Shown: positions 39,902-52,560, numbered from the stretch's first letter. The stretch: 64,000 nt of DNA from Stenopsyche tienmushanensis (GCA_008973525.1 WACJ01000075.1:620001-684000), one strand, 5' to 3'. Notes: a model not told the origin generated them from the letters alone. A program made the numbers and translations.

Positions 39902-40694
39902 TTTCCATGCGTCCAGATTTCGGCGGGAATGTCTCGATTTAGTACGATTTCTGTTAGATACAAATTTCAATCCCGAATTCTTCGGGATTACGTTTACTAA
40001 TCCCCAATAATAATAATAAGTGCTGAAGACTATATATACTATATAGACTATAATACTTATCGCATCCCAAGTTAAAAAGGCTCTTTATTTTGCCCTAACA
40101 CAGTAAAAAAAAATCAAATGTATCTAGCAATTATATCAAACTCCATTAAGCAAGTTGCTTATTAAACAAGACTCAAAAAGGAAAAGAAATAAAACAACAT
40201 TGTTCGGTGGCAAACTTTAAGCGAATTGTCGCTTCCGGAAGCAAGTTCCGCTATTCTCCGGATATAACGATGAACGCCATGAAGCAATAAGCAGAGTTTG
40301 TCATGTCCGTATATTCTGAGAATAATTATTGTCATTGCAACGAAGTCGAGCCAACGCCATCTCTTTCCGGATTCGGATGATATTCCCAGTGCTTTGAATT
40401 TCAATGAACATCCCTATAGGGTTGCTGAACATTAGCCTTAGCTCATACATGTGTAATGAACTTAATTCCAGTACTCATATAGGGGTGTCAAACACACGTC
40501 GTGTTACTAATATCAACGTACTATTCACCGATACACAAATCATCTAATCCATGTCGTTACGTATGAAAATTGATGTGTCTGAGGGTGTTTTATGTAGGCA
40601 CTTCAGGGATGGATTTACAACTAAAAATTATATTTTAATAACTTATTAATGATATAATAAATTGATTATCAAATTAAATTACATGTATAATATA
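39902..40694. other. Non-coding stretch
   Basis: No gene supported; contains the short perfect palindrome near 39964-39984. The minus frame 40162-40404 has no recognisable domain. Confidence 0.4.
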
Positions 40695-41022
40695 CGAGAC
40701 ATATCCCGAAAGTAAGTGTACTAAATTTTTATATTTTTTTAGAAAAAGTATATTTGAAAAAAAAACTACTTCAGAACCTTTTTCTCAATCTGAAGGCGCC
40801 AAGTCAGAAGAATATGGGGTTGGTTCAAAACATCCCAATCCCCATCATTATACCCCTCCTTTTGTTTTGATTTCTTACCGACATCTACCGCGTAACTGAA
40901 TACTACAACGTGAATTTTAGCGTACTACTGTATTTCTGCTATGCTCGTTTTATCAGAAGATCGTCTCCTACGACTCAGCCCGTTATTGTCACAGTACACT
41001 TACTTTCGGGATATGTCTCGTA
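40693..41022 (-). mobile_element. Mariner internal-deletion derivative with intact terminal inverted repeats
   Basis: A 326-bp element (40695-41020) has perfect 28-bp terminal inverted repeats starting CGAGACATATCCCGAAAGTA at the left and its complement at the right, each bordered by TA (40693-40694, 41021-41022), the mariner target duplication. On the minus strand, 40788-40829 encodes FEPTPYSSDLAPSD, the C-terminal mariner signature (usual PYSPDLAPSDY), followed directly by a stop. So the copy kept both ends and a scrap of the transposase while losing most of the coding region. The minor plus frame 40910-41107 is incidental. Perfect repeats suggest a rather recent insertion that could have been mobilised in trans. 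Confidence 0.9.
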
Positions 41023-43735
41023 TGTATTAAATATAGCTTATTTCATAAATATATCACAGAAAGCGAGAAATCATTGGTCTGTAGCTATATTTTTTGATAA
41101 AGAGTAAGCACCCGGACTGGGTGAGGTTATTGAGTAGTTCAAAATGGGTAAATTGAAGTTTTCAAGTTAAATTTTAAAATTATTTAGAACAAAATTTTAC
41201 AATTACCTCTCGCAGATATTTATTTGAATCTGAAATAACACTCATTTATGGTATAGATGTTGTTAGAAACTTTGTTAGACATTGCATATTGTTGAAAATT
41301 TGGATAATAAAATTTTTAAATGGATTAAATTGAGCCAAAATCATTTTTACAAATTTCTCTCTCTCTCAATATCTCTACAAAAAATGTCTAGGAAATTTCA
41401 AGTTAATTTTCATAATTAAAAAAAATATTCCGCTCTCATGAATCTCATTATTTTTTCAGGCAGGCAAGTTATCAAAATCCTTAAGGCCTTAAATGTTATT
41501 GGAGCACGTACTTGCTTTTTAATAGCCACTCTCTGATCCAAATCTTGTGTTTAAAAATCTCGATTATTTTATTTATCGACAAACTGCTGGATTGTCTTAT
41601 TATTTTGGATCTCATTGAGTTTAGAATGCAACAAATAGAATAAGCAAAAAATCCACTGCGAATTCGTGAATTTAAGCTAAAATATAGTTCTTTGATTCAT
41701 CTAAACTTAAGTTCAATCAAAGATAAACAAGATTATATTGGCGTTTTGACTGCTATAATAGAGTAAAATTAGTAACACTTGATCTGGTAACTTCTGTATA
41801 TGGATTTTATATCGAAAGTTATTTTGTTTGAATTACACAAAATATAATTACGAAATAATATCTCACGTTTAATAACTTTTTACGCTTATCTATAGCTTGC
41901 TCTAACTTTTGAACTCTAAGGTCAAAGAGCAAAATAAGTTTAATTCAATCTGTAAATTTGTGTGGCATACTTTTGCTTATATGAAAAGGTTACTACATAC
42001 TGAATATCATTATTATTAGTGTTAAAATTGTTCTTTAAACTTATTTGAAATTAATGAAGCTCTCTCGTCAATGTATCAATTCGAATTTACGTTTTTTTAA
42101 AATATGTAATACTAAGGAAACTGTAATGCTTAGGTTTTTTCATATGTATAATAAAAATATTTCTACACTACAAAATTGTTATAGGACTTCTGTTCTACAT
42201 CAAGATACATTTTTAGAAATACATGAAACATTTACCAGATCCACGTTATGTTAATTTAACTTCTGAAGTTCTGCAGCATATATACAGTCAACAATATCAA
42301 TGTAAATAAATAACAAATTCATACATTAGACAAGCAGCAAATTCTACAAATTTCATTCATTCAAACGCTAATGATATAACAACTTCAATTTATTAAAATA
42401 TTCATACGATTCGCTTAATATTTTGATGCAACTCCAGTGCGAATCGTGCTAATATTTTGAGTATTAATTGAAATATGATGCAAGCTAAATCACAATCATT
42501 GGAATGAATTAAGGGCAAATCTATTATACTGATAATGCTCCAATTTTCATCGATGACCCATTGACGATTCCAGAATAGAAATGTCAATCAGTCATTAACA
42601 TCCCACACAGACCATACATCGTCAATCCACATTTCGGTCGCCAGTTTCTATGTTGAACTCGGTGCTCTATTTCTATTCAGGTATGCCGAGTTTACAGTTT
42701 GCTCCATTGTGTAGTATTTTGCCGTGACCTTGAAGCTGCAGCATGTTTAGAAATAAATTAAATGTGGAGGAATTCATGGAAACTACACAATGCTGAGCTG
42801 CGGTATACAAAGATATGAAGTTACGTTGAGGCGTACGAGCGTTTGAAATGCGTGTATAAATTTATCTTCAGCTGAAAGCAACAGTTCTCAACATATTTTC
42901 ATTCAGAATATATTTCTTGAAATCTGAATTGAAATAAGTATGCTATTATACAGGCATATTTTAAGCGTATTCGTTGAGCAAGTATTTTAACACAGATTTT
43001 GTTAAAGAAATTAAGTTCAAATTATATTTTTATGGTTAATCGCAAAGTTCATCAGATCAATATTACCAATTTACAAATTTTCAAACAATATTAAGTATTT
43101 TCATTTTGTGAATCCAACTTTATTGTCGGATATAACCGCCTTTTGGCCTGAATGATAGTGTTGTATTTAAAGATCTTGGCCTCTTAAATATTCAGATATG
43201 ATGAATATGAGGATATTAAAATGGCATTTTTTTTGTTCTTAAGGTGCTGTAACGTGGAAGGAAATCCTGGGAAAATTGCAGGCCTATCAATTTCGAAAAT
43301 ATTTTTAGGTATAAGGGCTTACTGGTGCAAACCAATGGTCGGTAACTTGACGATGCTTGCGAGTTTATTATGGGAAGATGAAGGATGAAGTTTTCTCATT
43401 CGATGAGCACCATGATTGTGAACGAACAATAAACAGACATTCTAAGGCATTGTGGGACAGGACGCAGTAAAGAATGAAAGTAGACACAAATCGTATTGAT
43501 CGATGATAGTGTAGGGGTGAAGTTGTCGATGTTAGTCGATGAACAACACAATTGTAAATGAATATTAGCAATGCGCTCTAAAATGGATAAGAAAGCGTGG
43601 GATAAGATGCAATAAAATAGATAATGAGTCGTAAAATTTTGACATTACCCAGAAATCATACTCTCAACCTGTGGCTTAATAAACTATACTAGGAATCCAG
43701 GATAGCGAGTACATAACACAACAGAGTTAGCTAGT
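41023..43735. other. AT-rich non-coding stretch
   Basis: No gene supported. The frames at 42045-42254 (plus), 42402-42587 and 43368-43571 (minus) have no recognisable domain. Confidence 0.4.
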
Positions 43736-44230
43736 AGACCTAGACAGAGAAGGACCTGTTCGGACCAAAAAAAGTTGACTATCAGACCCCGGTGGAGAAG
43801 GTCCTCGGACGATCAACTCATCGACCCCACCATTGACGGAGGAAGATCTCCGCGGAGGGTGGGTCTCTCCTCGCTTCTGGATCCCGATGGGGGAGGATCT
43901 TCGATGACCAATTTTGAGTTCGAAAAGACCCTTCGATAAAGCGTCTACCCTCGAGTGATCATCACCCGTTTGCTCCATATCACGCACGCTCGTTTGCTTG
44001 CCACAGGTCCTCTTACTGTGGATTTAATTGAATAAATACTTTGTGCCGATTATTCGATATTTTATTCGATCTCTGTCCCCGAGTGAATTAAATCATAAAC
44101 GTGTTCCGTCGTTCATCGCAACCGATTCATGGGACGGGACCATTATTGCTCTCAACAGTGGGTTCGCGTGCGAACAACGCGACCTTCAGGTCGTAGTCAG
44201 TGGGTTATGGAGCGTGGCAATCTTCTATAA
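43736..44230 (+). repeat. LTR-like dispersed repeat, copy B
   Basis: The longer, GC-richer copy of the repeat at 15055-15320. It shares GACTATCAGACCCCGG, GGAGAAGG, TTGAATAAATAC, GAATTAAATCATAAACGTG and CGTCGTTCATCGCA in the same order. It has about 220 extra GC-rich bases (43810-44020) between the first and second blocks. The open frames here (43727-43987 minus, 44028-44252 plus) are composition effects. It may be an LTR plus leader of a retrotransposon; no pol sequence adjoins. Confidence 0.5.
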
Positions 44231-44857
44231 AAAAATCTTAAGGGATTCTTAATATAATAGTATATTAGTAGTCTTTTAATAGTAAATAATCTGTTAAAAA
44301 TTAAGTCTCATTTCATAATTGGCACTACTTTTGGTTTTTATTCATCGCTTCAGTTTTTACTATATTAGATTTACTATATCAGGGTAAAAGTAGATCGAGG
44401 CGATTTTTAAAGAATATTAATACGTTCAATCTCTCAAATTTGTCAATACAATTTCTTTCCACAATCTGAAACCCGAATTTCATTAGAATGCTTCAAATTT
44501 TACTATGAAATGTTTAATTGTACACTTTATCAGTTTGCCTTTTAACATTATTTTGAGCTAAATTATTGCATTATTTTGACACGCTGATTCAAAAAAAAAA
44601 TCGAGTAAAGTTTGTGTTAACGAATTTATGACCCAAGTAAGTTCTAATATTTTCATAATTATGCTCCAAATTACATTCATCATATTTCTGTAAGATCTTG
44701 CTCTTTCTTATATTTGAATAATTTTGTTTCAATTGGTGAAAAATAGCAATTTTCTTAAATTAAAATTAATTGCAAAAATTACATTGGGAATCACTGATAT
44801 TCGGCAGCACGTAAAAACAAAACATGTTTGTTTGGACCGAGACTATCTCTCGTATTG
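44231..44857. other. Upstream region of G2
   Basis: Non-coding. 44395-44545 (AATATTAATA..., CTCAAATTTGTCA, TTTCCACAATCTG) resembles 58610-58720, about 1.3 kb upstream of G4. Confidence 0.4.
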
Positions 44858-44874
44858 AATAGTCGATAAACAAC
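44858..44874 (+). promoter_or_regulatory. Shared promoter-proximal motif, G2 copy
   Basis: AATAGTCGATAAACAAC, starting 87 bp before the G2 ATG. It matches the motif before G3 and G4 at 16 of 17 positions in otherwise different flanks. It contains a GATAA core, so a GATA-factor site is one possibility (inference). Confidence 0.45.
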
Positions 44875-44944
44875 CATTACTAGAACTGCTCTTCTTCAAT
44901 TATATTGTTTACACTTAGTGAAAAAAATATTTAGTGTGAAAAAA

Positions 44945-47900
44945 ATGGTCAGCAAAAGACCTGAAGATTTACCCTATCCGTACGTTTGCCGAAGATTCGA
45001 AAGGAGCAAGCCGGATGGAAGTGTCATTAAATTCAAGATACAAGATTTACCGGAGGAAATGCACCAGGAGGCTATAAAATTCATGGTGAACTACTTCATG
45101 AAAGACGAAACACTAAACAAAGCTCTGGGTAAGGATTTAAAATGATTCTGTATACATTTTGTCATGTAAACATTTAGGAACATTCGCTTAAATCTGATGT
45201 AAATATGTCTATGTTACATGTTGTTTTAAATACCCTATATATAATTAATTATAATATTCTGTATGTTATCATAAGCATGTTCATTAACTTTGTTTATTTG
45301 AGCCAAAAAATAGTGTTTGATTGAAAATACTGCGCAAAATTTTTAATACATACATAATAAGTTATACTTAAAATATATTTTCTTGAAATTGGCCGACCAG
45401 AATCCATTTTAGTGCAAAACTGTCACCGAAAACAGCATACAAAAGACGTCGTTTTCCTTTGTGGTGCTTCCAAATCGGATGCTCAAATATCATTAATCTA
45501 TTCCATCAAATGCATCCACAATAATATCAAATACATTCGAACAATATTACATCTCAACTTCCAACATCCAATTTCGTTCGAAAGATCTATTGCGTGTCCA
45601 AAATACAAATATTCCCTAATATTTTACGCTCGATCGCCCACTTTCGTACGCAATTTCTACTAACCCATCATATTTGTTATCTTGACATTCATTATTTATC
45701 TTCCACTGACATCTGTTACCTGTCAGCTAAGCTTGATTATGAGGAATATTTTTGTTTAAATCTCATTCATAAAGTTAATTAAAATTAGGCATGATGTCCG
45801 AAATAAAAGTATAGCAAGTATGAATATTTGTAAAATCATCACCATTAATCATTTATTTATTATATTCATATAAAGTCTTTGAGTCTGAGATGAATTGAAT
45901 AGAAATGTGCGAAAATGGAATTTTGACGATACCTGAAATTGTTGACCCGTTCGGACCGAAGAGCAGACATGCTATGCTCTAACGTAAATCCACATTTCTG
46001 TCAGCTCCGCCGCAGCGTGTAACCAAGCTCAATTAATGAACCTTAACACTATTAATAGCACATAATATTTGTTAATTTCTTCGGAATATTTATTAATGTT
46101 CAACTTGCATGGCATTTGCTTTCTGTTGTTCAACTATTTTTGCCTGTGAATGTGTTGCGAAAATAAAAGGACAGAGTTACCGTACAAATCTGCCAGATTT
46201 TGCAAAGAAGTGGTGATACTCAGCTAATGACGCCACTCTAGGACAGTCAAGGGGGAATAACAAAATTAGTCAACGATAAGAATGATGCGAGTGTCTTAAT
46301 TATCAAAACAAACGCCTGTTCTCAAGACAACAATCGAGCTTCGACTTCTAAATAATCATTCTGATCTTAAACTTTATTCAAAACAAAGTGACATCGGCCT
46401 TCAGTAACCCAAATTAACCGCTGGGTGAAATAAATTTCGGAAGCCATGCTGCCTTCAATATCGAGCGTATGTTGAGGTGAACATTTCATACAAATGTTAT
46501 TATATAAATATGACCCTTTTCCATAATTGGATATTGAAAAGACCCTAGTCTACACTATAGTGGTTTCCATATTAATTTTTTTTATAAATACTAAATTGAA
46601 ACCAATTGAAAATATTTACTGAATGAACTAAATTGAAAATATTTACAAAATTCCAATATTTTTTTTAAAATTCGAACGAAAGTAACATTATTTTTTGCAA
46701 AGACAATTATAGGTATACACGTCACATAAGGTAGAATATTTCTTAACAAGCCTTTTATATCAACAAATTACGTTATGATTTAGATTTAATTTAATTTTAA
46801 ACTATTTAAAAGTACCATTTAAAATGAACAAGCCATTTTCTGTGTATTGAACAACACAGTTGTTTGGTTTCATTATTTTTTTAGAAGTAACCCTTAACCT
46901 CAGATAAACATAGGTCAAATTTTGTATGAATATTTGAATGCATGATACACTTTAACCGATATATTTAAAAATGCCCAACATAGTATGAAAATATATAATT
47001 GTTAATTATTATTACAATTATAACAGTGGCGTAACTACTAATTGGCGTGCTTAGAGGAAGTAACTGTCTAATCTATGTATACATATATACATTACGTATA
47101 TGTTTTTTTTTAAATTGTTATATTAACCTTTCCCTTCCGGTGATGTATTTCCTACACCTCGACTCTAATAATGGGAGTATCGATATGAAATATAATAGAT
47201 ATGGGGTTCAGAATTTTTGTATTTCTCCGTAATATAATTACGAATCACATCAAAGTATTATAGTATATAAGTATTCATCTGCAGCAACGGAAATAAATAA
47301 TTTGACGGGAAATCAGGAATTTTGCGAGTTTTATTCTGTGTCTCAGCAGAAAGGAATTTTACTTAGATATATAACTTACATTAAAATATTTGATGACAAA
47401 TGGACTTATTAATCATTTTTGATCAAATTTATCAATGTAATTTTTTAAACTTTTGAAAATATTGGATTCCCTAGTTATCAGCAATTGAGATATTTTTTGG
47501 TCATTCTATCAATTTTATATCGTTAATAAAAGATAATAAACGTGACTTTAATTATATAATACCTGTTACGATAAAAGCCTTCAAAATTACGATTAAAATT
47601 ATTTTTCGTATTATACAATATTCGATGAAAAATGTGTTGTTTAAATATATTTTTATTTATTATTGATAAAATGTCATGGCGTATTTTCGGAAATGGAGAT
47701 AATGGCTTTCTTCCCCCCTAAATGACCACCCCTAAGAGCCATTCTCATAAAATATTTTTCAATACAATGAACACGTCCTTCATTTTTAATACTGTTATTC
47801 TTACTTCGTCTTTGTTTAAGAACGAAACACAATATCATCCATTCGGACAAAATATAAATGCGGTATGAAAAAAACAGCCTTTATAAAACTACTCAAATGG

Positions 47901-50601
47901 CTCAATTGAGATTAATGGCATTGTTATAAATGCCCCCGACGACACCACAAGCACCACCTCGACATAAGGGCGGAAGATGATGATAATCATAAAATTCATT
48001 ATGCGCATAATTATGCAAAGTGAAAAAATGTATAAAAAATGGAACAATAAAACACAATTAATTTAAGCGGCGGCGACGTCGTAGAATTTATCTGTTTATT
48101 TTATATCAAAGAAATGTTTATCTTGAACTTTTCATCTCCGGTTCAATTAAAACTTTCCTCCTTGTACCATTCAAACCTGTCTTCAATTGCAAAAAAGGAG
48201 AACACTTAATTAAAACTTTTTTTTAAGTAGGATACTACTGGGATAATACATCCGAGAGTGCCCATCGACGTAGGCGCTTATTAAATATCATCCCCGGGAA
48301 TCGCTTCAATTCTTCTCCACACACACACACAACAATTTAACTCATGATTGAAGCACAGCGAAATAATTCAGGAAAGACTTCCATTTTACTATACATACAT
48401 CAGAGCAATAATGGAAGAGCGTGAAAAAAAGTAATGGTAGTTTTATTGCGAATGTCGTCGTGGAGTCGTTTAACCATCCCCTTGACACAATTCCAAATAA
48501 TCCCGTTATTTATTTATTTTTACGCCGAAAAAAAGCCTTTTTATCAAAACATTTCTGATGTTATATTTCACACAAAGTCGACGTAACTCCGATATTTATT
48601 ATATACACTTTAAGCGTTTAATTTCAACGATTTTTTTAAATTTTTATATAGACTACGTCGTGTTCGTTCTCTATTCGGCATGCAATTTTTAAGTATGAAA
48701 ATATATCAATAGATGGCAATGGTATTTATTATATTAACGCCAATCTTCCATTCAAAAACGAAGACGATGGTGATGTTTAAAACATATAGCAACCTTTATA
48801 TGTTAATTTGATACATACTGTATGCGTATTAACCCCTAAAGGAGTACTATCCCAGGGCCTGGGACCCTCCCTCCGTCAGCCCAATCGTTTATATAAATCG
48901 TTAGCCCAAATTTATCGACTAATAATGATTTCTATTTCAAGTTTGTTATTCGTTTACGCAAAGAAATGACTGAATATTATGTGCTATCGACAGTGTTTAT
49001 TTATTTAATTGCTTCCTATTCGTCGCTGCTTGTTGAATGAGTCTTTGTACGATTATCATTTTCTTCTAAAGCAGGAGCAAATGAATCGATTTCTTGTGTA
49101 TTGTTTATGTAAAAAAATACGTGGTCTTGTATGCTATCATCAGTGTTTATTTACAATTGACTCTGCCTCGAATTAAAGATTGTCTTACGCTGAAAGGAGC
49201 TGACAGAAAGTAAACGGTATAAAGCGATTATGGCATCAACGACTTCATCGATTTTAAATTTGCTCACTCCTCAAAAGGTTAATATAGGGTGCGGCAGGTA
49301 AACTTCCTTATTTGAAACGCATATCTTGAAGCAACAGTTATTGCGATAAAAGTGTAGTGACGCTTATTTGAAAAAGTGAGACTTAACGTTTTCTATCATA
49401 TAGGTTTAGTAAAAATATGCAGAGGACTATATATCATGACCCGAGCATATTCTAAATTCCATATGGCCAGTTGCTGCTCTAATTCATTCACATCTCATAT
49501 TACTATCAGTATCATCTGTACGATTAACGATATTATACGGAAATATTTTGTACATATTCAGATATTCAAGCTCTCAAACCGATTAAGTCATGCCAAACAG
49601 ATATTATATAAAACAATCAAACATATATATTATATATATATATAATGAAGTTCCACTATTTTTTTAAAATTCAAATAACGCGCATGCACATCTTATTAAA
49701 AAAAATTATAAAGATATTATAACATTTTCACAATCTGATGTAAATATAACGACCTATTTAGATATCGCCAATAAACGTAACTTATCATGAAGTTTACCAT
49801 AAACAAACAGCAAATGATAACATACCTTTAATAAAATTGCAACGATAATATTTGTGGAATATTAAGATTTGCGAGTTATTCAATGAATGTTCATTAAATA
49901 CTACATTTTTAAGGAATCGAGAATGAAGAACTTGCCATTGAAGAATTCTGCAAATTACAATCATCATTTTTTGCCGACAAAATGATTTTCGTCTGCTTTC
50001 TCGACGATGATACTAAAAATGATGTGATAAATAATAAACCGGAGATCCTAGGATTTACAATGATGACGCACAAGAGAAAAGACGACGCGGACACTTTGCA
50101 GGTATTTCTGATCATATTTTATTTATGCGTCAAAAATGTGTATTATATATTCATTTTCAATTCGTAGGCAAATTCAAAAGCCATTTCCACACTATTCCAA
50201 ATTTTCAAGATGATGGGAGAGATAGACGACGCCTTTGAGCGATACAATGTCGCTGAAATAGCCGGAGGTTGCGGTTTGTCGGTACATCCGGATTACAGGG
50301 GTTTCGGAATCGGAACTGAATTCCTCCGGGCCAGGTATTAACAATGCGATTGTACTCATTCAAAAACTGAGGTGTCAATCTGAAAATGGTTTTTTTTTGT
50401 TGTAGGAATGAGCTTTGTAAGGTGTTCGGATATAGGGTAACCACGGCGTTTTTCACTTCGACGACTTCCCAAAGAACAGCAACGAAAGCCGGATATGACA
50501 TGTATCAACAGATACCATATAAAGTTATTGAAGAGAGGCTTAAAATGAAGATCGATACGAATAGTGAACATTTGAAACTGATGTCATGTGTTTTGAAATA
50601 A
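44945..50601 (+). CDS. G2: arylalkylamine N-acetyltransferase-like protein (GNAT fold)
   Basis: Four exons: 44945-45128, 49914-50101, 50168-50334, 50406-50601 (stop TAA), 244 aa, phases 1, 0, 2. The start at 44945 (MVSKRPEDLPYPYV) lines up with the G3 start; an upstream in-frame GTG is not used. Expected role: cytosolic transfer of acetyl from acetyl-CoA to amines; substrate unknown. NYFMKDETLN holds Glu55, in the region of the catalytic glutamate described for Drosophila Dat. Motif A, GLSVHPDYRGFGIGTEFLRA (160-179), has the complete R-x-x-G-x-G acetyl-CoA loop RGFGIG (168-173). Motif B reads TSTTSQRTATKAGYDMYQQI. All boundaries are GT-AG. Intron 1 is large (4785 nt) and carries transposon DNA; introns 2 and 3 are 66 and 71 nt. 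A polyadenylation signal follows at 50663. No key residue appears lost. Confidence 0.92.
45129..49913. other. G2 intron 1
   Basis: 4.8 kb, by far the longest intron of the cluster. It holds copy 2 of the dispersed hAT-like repeat (47024-47465), a short CA run near 48320 and a TA microsatellite at about 49625-49645. The last about 260 bp (from about 49655) are repeated at 56576-56870 before psi-G2. No other gene was recognised in it. Confidence 0.6.
47024..47465 (+). mobile_element. Dispersed hAT-like repeat, copy 2
   Basis: Begins CAGTGGCGTAACTACTAATT and matches 39470-39901 in inverted orientation to about 47465, with small indels. It sits inside G2 intron 1. The far end lacks the palindromic CCCGGGATCCCG words seen beside copy 1, so this copy is truncated or differently bounded. 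The frame at 47047-47232 lies within it and is not a gene. Confidence 0.6.
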
Positions 50602-51329
50602 TTATTTAGATTCGATCAAAATAAGACGATCCAACAGCAAAGAAGACTGTTACCCTATATGCAATAAAATGAGATGATTTTGCCATTTTATCTCATCATT
50701 TTACAATCAATTTGCTAAATAGCTTTCTAAAAATATCCACAAATTATAATCAGATGCAAGGATATTCAATAAATTAGAGGGCTAGGGTAGAAACTCCTAA
50801 CCAAGCTCAACTTCTTCCATTTGATACATTGCGTGCGGGATTACTTCGCGATGCGAACAGTCTTTCGACGTTGCGCTTAAAAAACATATATTATTATTTA
50901 CACAAAATGCCATTACTTTTGAAATAATCAACATTTTTTAAATATTTTTTTTAAGTAATTTTGAAAGAAATTTTAAAATTCGCATACCGATTTTAAATTA
51001 CGTCGAACCCTTACAAATATGGATTTTACACGAAATAATTGTCAAATATTATTCAATATGTTTTTATAATGTTTAAACAAATTTTACAGTTCTTTGACAT
51101 ATATAAATTCATATTTCTATCTATTGATAATGTGCCCAATTTCTAAAAAATACCTTCAATATATGTTTATATGGAGCTAATTAGTATTTTTCAATGAAAA
51201 TCAATTCAATTAGAGATAGATCTTGATAATTTGACTGAGCTTTATAGTAATTAAAAAAAAAAAACAGTTAAATCATTCAAGAAAATAAGATAACTTTGTT
51301 GATTTGCACTACAAAAAATCAGTTTGTAT
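50602..51329. other. Intergenic G2-G3, unique part
   Basis: AT-rich; apart from the polyadenylation signal nothing was recognised. Confidence 0.4.
50663..50668 (+). terminator. Polyadenylation signal of G2
   Basis: AATAAA 62 nt after the G2 stop codon; the only canonical signal this near a stop in the cluster. Confidence 0.6.
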
Positions 51330-52560
51330 AGGACATGTAATTATTTTTTTTAATAAAAATTTGATAAAAATATTATACCAATCTTTTCGAGATAAAAGTG
51401 GACTGAACTTCACGAATTCCAGAAAGCCTTTTAGAGCATAATATAAGTGGTTATTTAGGGTAGTTTTATACAGCTTTCTAAATATAACTACTCAATCTTA
51501 AAAATTACCCAAAATCAAGCTACAAAAATATTCTTATAGTGCCGGAGACAGCCACCAAAATTTTGCACTCATTTTAACAAAGCTAATTTTTGTTTCTATC
51601 AGTGTTTATACAATTTAAATCAAGGAAAGATACAGTATAACAAATTCTCAACGTTGCGGACATTAATAACATTTTTTAAGCCTGAATAATTGTAAATACC
51701 GTCGTTAAATTAAAATCTACAAAGCTGCTTCTTTATCTACAAATAGTTTAAGTTAATTATTGTTAAATAAACTTAATTTGCTTTCGATACAAGATGGCTA
51801 GGGTATCAGGCAGACAGTGGCTAAAGTTGTAGTAGAAAATTGATTGAAGTATCGCAATTTGTAAAGCATTACAATATTTAGTGGCTATATTTTTTTACTT
51901 GCCATACCAAAACAGCAAAACTTGTCGAAGTCATGTTGTCTATAGTTTGATGGTTACGACATAAATATTATTAGATTTTCCCATTAATGGGTATTAAAGA
52001 ACCCTTAGTCCTGCAGTGGCCAACGTGTGATTACACTATGATGTTGATATTTTAGTATTATTTTTTTTGTACAATATTACTTTATTAAAAAACGTTATTT
52101 GCAAATATTTATTGACGTACCCCATATTTTGAAATGTGCTAACCATGAAGCAGAGCGATAATTGTAAAGCGAACCAACTGATCTGCCGTAACGTAAAATA
52201 TTAAATGACGAACAAATAGTCGATAAGCAACTTTCATTGCGCAAAGATCTTGTACGCGTGCTCTCAAGTAACCACTACTGTTTATTATCGACATTCATAT
52301 GTGAAATACCAACATCATGGCCTGCAAAAGACCCGAAGGCATTCCTTTTCCGAACGTCTGGTGGAGGTTCCAAAGGACCAAGCAAGACGGGAGCGTCATC
52401 AAGTTCAAGATCCAGGATGCGCCCACGGAGCTGTACGGCGACATTATGGACTTCATGATGGACCACTTTATGAAAGACGAGACCTTGAATAAAGGCATCG
52501 GTAAGAAATATTTTGGAAGACTTGCCACTTGTTCAAACTAATTTAAATTCGCCGAATATC
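51330..52560 (+). repeat. Duplicated block: upstream region and exon 1 of G3
   Basis: Nearly colinear with 59060-60275, covering about 1 kb of upstream DNA, the promoter motif, exon 1 and the start of intron 1. Shared landmarks include TCTTTTCGAGATAAAAGTGG, GCCGGAGACAGCCACCAAAA and CTTGTCGAAGTCATGTTGTC. Exon 1 differs at 4 of 184 positions by eye; the upstream part has more substitutions and small indels. Confidence 0.88.
52215..52231 (+). promoter_or_regulatory. Shared promoter-proximal motif, G3 copy
   Basis: AATAGTCGATAAGCAAC, starting 102 bp before the G3 ATG; identical in G4 and one mismatch from G2. In G3 and G4 it is followed by CTTTCATTGCGCAAAG. Confidence 0.5.

Noticed and set aside
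41765..41785. 17-bp match GTAACACTTGATCTGG to about 6300
   Set aside because: Flanks do not align, so chance or a very short repeat relic cannot be separated.
44918..44944. Upstream GTG extension of G2 (nine codons)
   Set aside because: Eukaryotic start expected; ATG at 44945 matches the start of G3 and G4.
49265..49380. AGGGTGCGGCAGGTAAACTT, looking like a transposon end
   Set aside because: No matching inverted terminus or target duplication was found nearby.
52237..52541. Four additional open frames on both strands over G3 exon 1 (and equivalents at 59952-60256)
   Set aside because: They are shadows of the GC-rich exon 1; the accepted frame alone joins to exon 2 in phase and aligns with G1 and G2.
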